Positions 14,827 to 21,219 of a DNA stretch of 64,000 nt are shown here, one piece after another. Source of the DNA: a bacterium D16-56 (GTDB taxonomy: Bacteria; Bacillota; Clostridia; Lachnospirales; Lachnospiraceae); contig RAYY01000029.1 of assembly GCA_003611875.1 (NCBI GenBank), forward strand, positions 1 through 64,000, read 5' to 3'. Each line of letters opens with the position of its first letter. Within the stretch, counting starts at the first letter, position 1. Both the position numbers and the translations under genes were made by a program. The notes beneath the pieces were generated by a model. It had not been told where the DNA came from. It searched no databases and saw only the letters and a program-made list of their open reading frames with translations.

Positions 14827-15162
14827 ATGGATTTCCTAGAAAAGCTAAATTATTTGATGGAGAAAAATCATCTAAATAAAAGCACTTTGTCCAAAGCATG
14901 TAATATCCCATATACCACTATTGATGGCTGGTATAAAAAAGGATATGAAGGACTAAAGCTAACTACCTTGCGAAAATTGGCAGAATATTTTGGAACCTCT
15001 CTGGACTACTGGGCATCTGAAGAAATATTTGAAGAAGGGAATAATCCACTTGATGCACAAATCTTAAAACTCTATTCTTCCTTAACCGATGAGAACAAAA
15101 AATATCTATATGGATATATACAACGTCTGTTTGAGGAACAGCAAACAACGATGCAGGAGTGA
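14827..15162 (+). CDS. XRE repressor-like protein, switch module 2
   Basis: 111 residues. XRE-type helix-turn-helix at residues ~8-62 (LNKSTLSKACNIPYTTIDGW..LRKLAEYFGTSLDYW), then a short helical tail (LKLYSSLTDENKKYLYGYIQ). TTGGAGGTGATGAAACG precedes ATG 14827. It is much shorter than the repressors of modules 1 and 3 and lacks their C-terminal domain. Likely the lysogeny-side regulator of module 2. Its stop codon lies in a hairpin. Confidence 0.8.
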   Translation: MDFLEKLNYLMEKNHLNKSTLSKACNIPYTTIDGWYKKGYEGLKLTTLRKLAEYFGTSLDYWASEEIFEEGNNPLDAQILKLYSSLTDENKKYLYGYIQRLFEEQQTTMQE

Positions 15163-15223
15163 TTCCTACTCCTGCATTAGCCCACATGGTAGTGTATAAC
15201 ACATATTTTCCAGTGTTATACAC
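15151..15223 (+). terminator. Two hairpins after module 2 repressor
   Basis: ATGCAGGAGT/ACTCCTGCAT (15,151-15,177, 7-nt loop) overlaps the stop. GTGTATAACAC/GTGTTATACAC (15,192-15,223, 10-nt loop) follows. Neither has a T-run, so termination or RNA stability function is tentative. Confidence 0.5.
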
Positions 15224-15311
15224 CAGCAACCGCCATCTTAAAAAGGGACTTTTGTTTTAAGCCGGATGTTTCAATATACGATTTTAATAATTCGTGATTG
15301 AGGTCGAGCAA
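15216..15311 (-). pseudogene. Truncated HTH paralog between R3 and R4
   Basis: GAAAGGAGGAGATACAG precedes TTG 15311; the frame gives 31 codons (LDLNHELLKSYIETSGLKQK then SLFKMAVAGV) to TAA 15216. The part ETSGLKQKS matches the N-terminus of the module 3 Cro-like protein (EKSGLKQKSISERAGLS), so this is the start of a related gene cut off where boundary repeat R3 begins. May still be translated as a peptide. Confidence 0.55.
15226..15249 (+). repeat. Boundary repeat R3
   Basis: GCAACCGCCATCTTAAAAAG then GGAC. Inverted with respect to R4, 117 bp away, and R2. Confidence 0.8.
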
Positions 15312-15365
15312 ACTGTATCTCCTCCTTTCAGATTCAGTTTTTCTGAATCAAATATATAATAAAAC

Positions 15366-15388
15366 TCCCTTTTTAAGATAGCGGTTGC
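15366..15388 (-). repeat. Boundary repeat R4
   Basis: Minus strand GCAACCGCTATCTTAAAAAG then GGA; one mismatch to R3. It lies just after the stop of the module 3 Cro-like gene. Confidence 0.8.
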
Positions 15389-15395
15389 GGTTTCT

Positions 15396-15623
15396 TTACA
15401 TCACCTCCCTCTTGTTTGGAAAACAGGGCTTAAGGAACTTTTCCATAGGAACTCCTAACGCCAAACAAATACTTGCATATTCCCCAGTTTCGCATTTTCT
15501 TTTTCCTTGCAAAATTAAACATAAAGCAGTTTCTGACAGGCCTGCTCTTTCAGATATTGATTTCTGTTTTAATCCGGACTTTTCTACCTGTTTTCGCAAA
15601 CCATCAGTATCTAATACAAACAA
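15396..15623 (-). CDS. Cro-like HTH regulator, switch module 3
   Basis: 75 residues from TTG 15623 (after CTGGAGGTGATTTCGAT). XRE helix-turn-helix KQKSISERAGLSETALCLIL followed by GKRKCETGEYASICLALGVP. Divergent from the 160-aa repressor at 15,783; transcribed from a consensus promoter (TTGACA-17-TATAAT) whose spacer holds an operator. The 3' end carries GGGAGGTGATGTAA, a ribosome binding site with an immediate stop, which suggests loss of the next gene. Confidence 0.8.
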   Translation of the reverse strand: MFVLDTDGLRKQVEKSGLKQKSISERAGLSETALCLILQGKRKCETGEYASICLALGVPMEKFLKPCFPNKREVM

Positions 15624-15782
15624 ATCGAAATCACCTCCAGAATTTCGGTTTTCTTGATATTTTTGATTATATATCGAATTTCTTGTGCTGTCAATAATAT
15701 TTTTCGATTTTCTTGATATCTTTCTTTACAAAATCGGAATTTTTGTATATAATGTAACCATAATCACTTGGGGAGACTTTAA
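15624..15782. promoter_or_regulatory. Operator/promoter region, switch module 3
   Basis: Four direct repeats of consensus TCGRWTTTCTTGATA start at 15,645, 15,674, 15,704 and 15,734 (29-30 bp apart). Minus promoter TTGACA 15,694-15,689 and TATAAT 15,671-15,666 encloses repeat 2. Plus promoter TTTACA 15,725-15,730 and TATAAT 15,748-15,753 encloses repeat 4. Both spacers are 17 bp. Confidence 0.85.
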
Positions 15783-16265
15783 ATGAATAATTATGTTATA
15801 AGAAAATTAAAAGAAGGGCGTGTTAATGCCAAATTAAAACAATCTGAAGTAGCATCAAAAATCGGCATTAAACCAAATACTTTAAGTAATTATGAAAATG
15901 GCGTCTCGGAACCTGATATAGATACTTTTTGTGCTTTATGTGATATATACAATTTAAACCCATCTGATATTTTAAATGAAGCATATGGATTAAGTGTACA
16001 AGGAAGCAATTTTACTATTAAGCCTTCTGAAATTAAACACATAGAAAAATATCGCCTACTCGACCAACATGGCAAAGAAATGACGGATTTTGTTCTCAAT
16101 AAAGAATACGACCGCTGCCAAGCCATCCAACAAGAGAAAGTTGCCACCCTATCCAAGAAGCCCACTCGTCCGATTCCAACTGCTGCCCATGCTGATGATT
16201 ACATCCATGCTCCAGACGATCTCAAGCAATTAGAGGAAGATATTATGGATGATGAGAATTTCTAA
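15783..16265 (+). CDS. XRE repressor (ImmR/CI-like), switch module 3
   Basis: 160 residues. XRE helix-turn-helix at ~5-62 (LKQSEVASKIGIKPNTLSNY then ENGVSEPD), a linker, then a C-terminal segment (EKYRLLDQHGKEMTDFVLNK) shared with the module 1 repressor, and an acidic tail. GGGGAGACTTTAA precedes the ATG. It is followed by a coiled-coil gene and an ImmA-like protease, so it is probably the protease target, as ImmR is for ImmA in ICEBs1; that link is inference. Confidence 0.85.
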   Translation: MNNYVIRKLKEGRVNAKLKQSEVASKIGIKPNTLSNYENGVSEPDIDTFCALCDIYNLNPSDILNEAYGLSVQGSNFTIKPSEIKHIEKYRLLDQHGKEMTDFVLNKEYDRCQAIQQEKVATLSKKPTRPIPTAAHADDYIHAPDDLKQLEEDIMDDENF

Positions 16266-16295
16266 AATAAAGACAAAAAGAGAGGTGAACAAGAC

Positions 16296-16586
16296 ATGTT
16301 AGATGAAAAAGATTTAGAAATGATCGCTAAAACGATAAGAGAATCCAATGAGCCTATATTGGAAGAAATGAAAAAACTGGAAAATAAGGTTACAGAAGTC
16401 CAAATGACATTAGAAAATGAAACCAACAAAGAAATCCGTATTATTGCTGAAGGCCATCTTGACCTTTCACGCAAACTGGATGATGCCTTAAAAGTGGAAA
16501 ATGAGAAAGAAATGTTACTCTTACGTGTTACCCATCTAGAAAATGAAGTTAGAAGATTAAAACAACGTATTGAGGAAATCGCCTGA
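16296..16586 (+). CDS. Coiled-coil protein between repressor and ImmA
   Basis: 96 residues, almost entirely helical with heptad spacing (ILEEMKKLENKVTEVQMTLE, later LLLRVTHLENEVRRLKQRIE). AGAGAGGTGAACAAGAC precedes the ATG. Same-strand and close to both repressor and protease, so likely in one operon. Similar short coiled-coil proteins occur beside phage repressors in Firmicutes; an adaptor or antirepressor role is possible but unproven. Confidence 0.75.
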   Translation: MLDEKDLEMIAKTIRESNEPILEEMKKLENKVTEVQMTLENETNKEIRIIAEGHLDLSRKLDDALKVENEKEMLLLRVTHLENEVRRLKQRIEEIA

Positions 16587-16603
16587 TCCAAGGAGTGATA
16601 CTA

Positions 16604-17065
16604 TTGAGCTATGATGAACTCTTGCTAGAAGCAGACAATACCGGGCTTGTTGTGAAAGAAAAAAAACTTCCGGTAAGCAAGGGAAGGATTAAAGGAAAAA
16701 GAATTGCTATTAGGCAGAGCATTCCTACCCTGACAGAAAAAGCTTGTGTACTTGCGGAAGAAATCGGACATTACCATACCAATACATATGATATCTTAGA
16801 CCAAGAAACAACTACAAACAGAAAAATAGAACGTGCCGGACGGATGTGGGCTTATGACAAACAAATTGGTTTATGTGGAATCATCCAAGGATACCATGCC
16901 CACTGCCAAAATAGCTATGAACTGGCGGAATGCCTAAATGTAACAGAGGATTTCCTTCAAGAAGCCCTCGAATGTTATAAGGAAAAATATGGTGTTAAAG
17001 TTGAATTTGACAATTACTTCATCATATTTGAGCCATCATTGGCTGTGATTGAAAAGTATTCATGA
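16604..17065 (+). CDS. ImmA/IrrE-family metallopeptidase-like
   Basis: 153 residues from TTG 16604, chosen because AAGGAG is 8 nt upstream and the product then begins SYDELLLEADNTGL like its relatives; GTG 16595 overlaps the ribosome binding site. The zinc motif region reads TEKACVLAEEIGHYHTN: the first His of HExxH is Glu, with the second Glu and the His kept, a form I recall from clostridial phage copies. It ends with a phage-type substrate part (YKEKYGVKVEFDNYFIIFEP). Probably cleaves the module 3 repressor on induction. Confidence 0.82.
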   Translation: MSYDELLLEADNTGLVVKEKKLPVSKGRIKGKRIAIRQSIPTLTEKACVLAEEIGHYHTNTYDILDQETTTNRKIERAGRMWAYDKQIGLCGIIQGYHAHCQNSYELAECLNVTEDFLQEALECYKEKYGVKVEFDNYFIIFEPSLAVIEKYS

Positions 17066-17204
17066 TTCGATTAAAAAACTTATTACCAAACAAAAATATA
17101 TAGGAGTATCATCTAGCTTATCTCGATATAATTGTTGATGATAAAGGAGTGAAACTTGTTTGTAAAGTTTTTTGTAGAGTTTAAGGAAAGATTGAGGAAT
17201 AGTT

Positions 17205-17747
17205 ATGCAATTACTGCAAGAAAAAGTTTATACTATCCAAGATATTTATGCCCTCCCAGACGGTCAAAGAGCTGAGCTCATTGATGGGGTGATCTATATG
17301 ATGGCGCCTCCAAGTACAAAACACCAGGAAATATCCGGAAACCTTTATTATAAAATCAGAAGTTATATAGATGGCAAAAAAGGAAAATGTAAAATATATA
17401 CTGCTCCATTCGCAGTTTTTCTGTATGATGATGATTTAAATTATGTGGAACCTGATATTTCCATCATTTGTGACAATAACAAAATTGATGATAAAGGCTG
17501 CCATGGGGCCCCTGATTGGATCATAGAAATTATATCCCCATCCACTCAACACACAGACTATGGAATAAAACTTTTTAAATACCGCACTGCTGGTGTAAAA
17601 GAATATTGGATAATAAACCCCTTGACGCACACTGCAAATATCTATGACTTTGAAGGCGAAGAAGGAACTTGTCAATACAGCTTTGATGATGACATTCCCG
17701 TATGTATTTTTAAAGATTTAAAAATATGCATTTCCGGCTTACTATAA
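17205..17747 (+). CDS. Uma2-family (DUF820) PD-(D/E)XK protein
   Basis: 180 residues. Family marks: YALPDGQRAELIDGVIYMM, YVEPDISIICD, DWIIEIISPST and GVKEYWIINP, which place the D..ExK-type nuclease residues. The Uma2 family is of uncertain function, often multi-copy, and predicted to be a nuclease. Located between the immA-like gene and the integrase, where phage cargo often sits. The 17,066-17,204 gap ahead of it shows no other gene. Confidence 0.85.
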   Translation: MQLLQEKVYTIQDIYALPDGQRAELIDGVIYMMAPPSTKHQEISGNLYYKIRSYIDGKKGKCKIYTAPFAVFLYDDDLNYVEPDISIICDNNKIDDKGCHGAPDWIIEIISPSTQHTDYGIKLFKYRTAGVKEYWIINPLTHTANIYDFEGEEGTCQYSFDDDIPVCIFKDLKICISGLL

Positions 17748-17941
17748 ATAATTTAATTAAAATGTAAAAACCGCCCCTGCGCCAACAGGAACGGTTCTTG
17801 CATAGATTCTATACCTGGACAGCACACCAGATGATACAATCATACAGCAAGAATATTGTATCATTTTCGGCACCTGCTGTCAAAGGTATGGTGTTATTTT
17901 TGTACCCAAATTTACCAAAAATTTTAGAGGAGGATGGTACT

Positions 17942-18985
17942 GTGGCAAAAAAGAAAAAAAATACTCTCCCATCGGGCAACATTCGCATCCAGGTATATGA
18001 TTACACGGATGTGGATGGAAAAAAGCACTACAAATCATTTACAGCTCCTACGCGGCAGGAAGCAAAGTATCTTGCTGCACAGTGGAAAGCGGGAAAGGCG
18101 GATAAAAAACCGTCCAGGATCACACTGTATGAGGCTGTAAGCCGCTATATTGAGGCTAAAGAGGGCGTACTGTCCCCCAGCACAATCAAAGAATATTTAG
18201 GGATGCAGAAACGCCATATGAAAGATGTTGGAAGAATATGGTTAGATGAGTTAAACACTACGGATATACAGATATGGATTAGTAACAAATCTAAGAGCCT
18301 CTCTCCTAAATCTGTCCGTAACCTTTATGGTCTGCTGTCTGCTGCCATTGAAATGTTCGCTCCGGATTTGCATATTAAAGTATCATTGCCAGAAAAAAAG
18401 CGCCTTGAACTTTATTGTCCATCTGATGATGATGTAAAAACGCTTCTCAGGCAAGTAGCCGGCACCGATTTAGAAATTGCGATTTTATTAGCAGCCTTTG
18501 GCCCCTTGCGCCGTGGTGAAATATGCGCCCTGGATGCTTCGGATATTTCCGGAAACAAAGTGTCCATTACAAAAAGCATGGTAATGGGTTCTGACCGTCA
18601 GTGGCACATAAAGCAGCCAAAAACTTACGGTTCTTACCGCACAATCGAATTTCCTGATTTTGTAATAGATAAACTGAAAGGGAAAAAAGGGAGAATTATT
18701 AACCGTAGCCCAGACGCAATTACCAGGAGTTTTGAAAGGACTATAAAAAGAACCAGCTTGCCCCACTTCCGATTCCATGACCTACGGCATTATGCAGCAT
18801 CTATTATGCACGCCATCGGAGTACCAGATCAATATATACTTCAACGCGGAGGGTGGTCAAGCGATAATGTTATGAAAACAGTATACCGGAATACGATTGA
18901 TATTGAAACCGTGCGGCAAAACAAAAAAATTAATGAACATTTTGATAAAATCGCGTGTGATATTCCGTGTGATACTTTTTTATAA
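17942..18985 (+). CDS. int: Tyrosine site-specific integrase
   Basis: 347 residues from GTG 17942, 8 nt after AGAGGAGG; an upstream ATG at 17,798 has no such site. N-terminal arm-binding part (GNIRIQVYDYTDVDGKKHYK), core-binding SAM-like domain (~75-150), then the catalytic domain with Arg in FGPLRRGEICAL, HDLRHYAAS, the Trp replacing His in LQRGGWSS, and the nucleophile Tyr in MKTVYRNT. It ends 105 bp from the 3' end of a tRNA-Ala gene, the expected attachment site. Confidence 0.95.
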   Translation: MAKKKKNTLPSGNIRIQVYDYTDVDGKKHYKSFTAPTRQEAKYLAAQWKAGKADKKPSRITLYEAVSRYIEAKEGVLSPSTIKEYLGMQKRHMKDVGRIWLDELNTTDIQIWISNKSKSLSPKSVRNLYGLLSAAIEMFAPDLHIKVSLPEKKRLELYCPSDDDVKTLLRQVAGTDLEIAILLAAFGPLRRGEICALDASDISGNKVSITKSMVMGSDRQWHIKQPKTYGSYRTIEFPDFVIDKLKGKKGRIINRSPDAITRSFERTIKRTSLPHFRFHDLRHYAASIMHAIGVPDQYILQRGGWSSDNVMKTVYRNTIDIETVRQNKKINEHFDKIACDIPCDTFL

Positions 18986-19033
18986 TCCGTGTATTTAACT
19001 ATATGTTTATAATAAATGTACATATACAAGAAA

Positions 19034-19080
19034 TCCTTGAAAATACTAGCATTGAATAAGAAATCCAGCATTTTCAAGGA
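19034..19080. terminator. 11-bp inverted repeat between int and tRNA-Ala
   Basis: TCCTTGAAAAT (19,034-19,044) and ATTTTCAAGGA (19,070-19,080) are perfect inverted arms with a 25-nt loop. No T-run. Could end int or tRNA transcripts, or be part of the attachment region. Confidence 0.45.
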
Positions 19081-19090
19081 CAAAATAAAA

Positions 19091-19125
19091 TGGAGACAAC
19101 GGGATTCGAACCCGCGGTCTCTACG
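19091..19125. other. Probable attachment site (tRNA-Ala 3' end)
   Basis: The integrase gene ends next to the 3' half of tRNA-Ala, whose sequence is intact, as expected when an element regenerates the tRNA end at its integrase side. The exact core cannot be defined because the other junction lies left of the window. Confidence 0.5.
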
Positions 19126-19163
19126 TTGCGAACGTAGCGCTTTCCCAGCTAAGCTATGTCCCC
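19091..19163 (-). tRNA. tRNA-Ala (CGC)
   Basis: 73 nt, cloverleaf visible on the minus strand: acceptor GGGGACA/TGTCTCC with the alanine-specific G3-U70 pair, anticodon stem CTACG/CGTAG, loop TTCGCAA giving anticodon CGC, T-loop GGTTCGAATCC. CCA is not encoded. Confidence 0.95.
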
Positions 19164-19168
19164 ACAAC

Positions 19169-19191
19169 GATATCAGACATTCTCTGATATC
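19169..19191. other. Hairpin between the two tRNAs
   Basis: GATATCAGA (19,169-19,177), loop CATTC, TCTGATATC (19,183-19,191); perfect 9-bp stem. Possibly an RNA-processing or attenuation structure. Confidence 0.45.
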
Positions 19192-19231
19192 TTATATTCA
19201 ATTCTCCATCCATCATAATTGACAGAAAAAA

Positions 19232-19304
19232 TGGAGACAACAGGGCTCGAACCTGCGACCCCATGCGTGTGATGCATGTGCTCTCCCAGCTGAGCTATGC
19301 CTCC
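19232..19304 (-). tRNA. tRNA-Val (CAC)
   Basis: 73 nt on the minus strand: acceptor GGAGGCA/TGTCTCC, anticodon stem CATGC/GCATG, loop ATCACAC giving anticodon CAC, T-arm GGTTCGAGCCC. Upstream of and probably cotranscribed with tRNA-Ala. Confidence 0.95.
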
Positions 19305-19391
19305 GTTCATTATTCTACCACATTTTCAAAAAAATGCAACTCTTTTTTTCATTTTCCTACAATTTTTTTCAGCATTTTTTTCCGAAACTGA

Positions 19392-20072
19392 TTACAGTTC
19401 AAAATACTCCCTGTACTCTGTCTCAATCACATCCTTCATTCGGGTCATGCTGATGTATAAATGCTTTTTTAAGGCGTCCTCAAGCTCTTTCTCCTGCTGC
19501 TGCTCCAGCTGCTCCAACAGGTAAGAATGCTCCCGGATGATCCGGGAAAAATCTGTTTCCGTAGCAAAATCCAGCATCCTGAATCTGGAGTAATGCAGCT
19601 GCTGTGCCTGGATAAACTCCCACAGCTTCCCCTTTCCCAAAAACTCAAACCAAATAGCGTGCATCCTGGCATCCATCTGATGAAACTGCTCCGAATCAAT
19701 GTCCGGCTGCTGAATCAAAAGCTCTTGAAGCCGTATCTGATGGCGAACCTCCTCTAGCTGAAGCGGGGTAGCCTCCTTCATAAAATCCCTCATAACCATC
19801 AGCTCCACCGCCACACGCATATAGATCATCTGACGGATATCCTCCAGATTCAGCCGTGTCACATAAGTCCCGGAATAAGGTATGGTATGGACAAAGCTCT
19901 GCTCCTGAAGCCGTCTCAACGCCTCCCGGACCGGAGTCCGGGAAACATCAAAACGAGCACAGATCTCATTTTCACTGATCGGCTGCCCTGGCTTTAGTGT
20001 CAGATTCAGAATTTCCCTCTTCAAGGCCTCAAAAACATAATCTGCCCTGTTTCTACAACCTTTACCTTCCAT
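19392..20072 (-). CDS. GntR/FadR-family regulator (FCD domain)
   Basis: 226 residues. Winged helix-turn-helix at ~10-75 (ISENEICARFDVSRTPVREA then LRRLQEQSF), followed by an all-helical FCD ligand domain (~85-220) with the usual metal-binding Asp/His positions (QMDARMHAIWFEF, and later EHSYLLEQL). Downstream of and probably cotranscribed with the SDR gene. Three GTATAC-centred sites ahead of that gene suit a FadR-type operator, so it likely represses this pair in response to a sugar acid. Confidence 0.88.
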   Translation of the reverse strand: MEGKGCRNRADYVFEALKREILNLTLKPGQPISENEICARFDVSRTPVREALRRLQEQSFVHTIPYSGTYVTRLNLEDIRQMIYMRVAVELMVMRDFMKEATPLQLEEVRHQIRLQELLIQQPDIDSEQFHQMDARMHAIWFEFLGKGKLWEFIQAQQLHYSRFRMLDFATETDFSRIIREHSYLLEQLEQQQEKELEDALKKHLYISMTRMKDVIETEYREYFEL

Positions 20073-20117
20073 GTCTGACCTCCTGATCTGCCGATTCTGA
20101 AACAGCAGAGACCTTTG

Positions 20118-20921
20118 TCAGGACGGCTGCTTCCCTATATAAGCCTGAATGCCTCCATCCACATACAGAATCTGTCCATTCACAAAATCCGAAGCTGAGG
20201 ATGCCAAAAATACTGCCGGCCCGCCCAGATCCTCTGCTTCTCCCCAACGTCCTGCCGGAGTTTTTGACACAATAAACTGGTCAAAGGGGTGGCGGGAACC
20301 ATCTGCCTGCTTCTCTCTCAAAGGTGCGGTCTGAGGAGTGGCAATATATCCAGGTCCAATGCCATTGCACTGAATATTATATTCACCATATTCAGAAGCA
20401 ATATTCCTGGTGAGCATTTTCAGGCCGCCTTTAGCCGCCGCATAAGCAGAAACCGTCTCCCGCCCAAACTCGGACATCATGGAACAGATATTGATGATCT
20501 TGCCGCCGCCCTTTTTTATCATAGCAGGAATCACTGCCTTCGATACAATAAACGGTGCATTCAAATCCACATCAATCACCTGACGGAAATCCTTTGCCGC
20601 CATCTCAATCATCGGAATACGCTTAATAATTCCTGCGTTATTCACCAGAATATCCACAGTCCCTACTTCTTTCTCAATGGTCTCCACCACCTGATTCACT
20701 GCATCCTCGTCAGTCACATCACACACATAACCATGTGCCGTGATTCCCTCTGCCTTATAAGCCTCCACACCCTTGTCCACCAGCTCTTGACGAATGTCGT
20801 TAAACACAATGACAGCGCCGGCTCCTGCCATGGCCTTTGCAATGGCAAATCCAATTCCATAAGAGGCGCCGGTAATCCATGCCACCTTCCCTTCCAGTGA
20901 ATAATTCTTGATGTAATCCAT
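20118..20921 (-). CDS. SDR oxidoreductase, gluconate 5-dehydrogenase-like
   Basis: 267 residues from ATG 20921 (AAGGAGAAGAAGCGT upstream); the frame opens 39 codons earlier without a ribosome binding site. Classical short-chain dehydrogenase: TGASYGIG cofactor motif, NNAG, catalytic Tyr and Lys in SAYAAAKGG, and GPGYIATP. The phrase RIPMIEMAAKDFRQVIDVDL resembles gluconate 5-dehydrogenases / 2-deoxygluconate dehydrogenases, which interconvert keto- and hydroxy-sugar acids with NAD(P)H. The GntR neighbour supports a sugar-acid role. Confidence 0.85.
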   Translation of the reverse strand: MDYIKNYSLEGKVAWITGASYGIGFAIAKAMAGAGAVIVFNDIRQELVDKGVEAYKAEGITAHGYVCDVTDEDAVNQVVETIEKEVGTVDILVNNAGIIKRIPMIEMAAKDFRQVIDVDLNAPFIVSKAVIPAMIKKGGGKIINICSMMSEFGRETVSAYAAAKGGLKMLTRNIASEYGEYNIQCNGIGPGYIATPQTAPLREKQADGSRHPFDQFIVSKTPAGRWGEAEDLGGPAVFLASSASDFVNGQILYVDGGIQAYIGKQPS

Positions 20922-20950
20922 ACGCTTCTTCTCCTTTTTATCTTGTCTGA

Positions 20951-21000
20951 CACGTATACCAATCATTTGATTGTATACAAGTTTCCGATATGTATACAAT
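20951..21000. promoter_or_regulatory. Probable GntR operators
   Basis: Three GTATAC-centred sites upstream of the SDR gene: ACGTATACC (20,952-20,960), perfect palindrome TTGTATACAA (20,971-20,980) and ATGTATACAAT (20,990-21,000). Spacing is about 20 bp. Confidence 0.7.
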
Positions 21001-21155
21001 ATCACAGATGAATCTAAAAAACAACTGGCACTTTTCATAAATTATAATCTGTATTATTGTAGATATTATCCATATCTTATGGCATAAAATTCCTTCCTCT
21101 GAAGGAGTATACATTAAGGGATATCTCTGAGCTGCCATCCACGGATCAAGCGGCA

Positions 21156-21183
21156 GCAGGCAGGGCCTAAAAGCCCTGCCTGC
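21156..21183. terminator. GC-rich hairpin after the Cys-rich gene
   Basis: GCAGGCAGGGC (21,156-21,166) and GCCCTGCCTGC (21,173-21,183), 6-nt loop, no T-run. It lies downstream of the cysteine-rich gene and upstream of the SDR gene. Confidence 0.5.
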
Positions 21184-21219
21184 CCCCCTTTCCCTCTGTA
21201 ATCTCCGTAATCCCTGTAA

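Noticed and set aside
14963-15229. 88-residue minus-strand frame through R3 and opposite the module 2 repressor
   Set aside because: No ribosome binding site; the plus-strand XRE gene is clear.
17798-17941. N-terminal extension of the integrase from ATG 17798
   Set aside because: No ribosome binding site there; GTG 17942 has AGAGGAGG at ideal spacing and gives normal integrase length.
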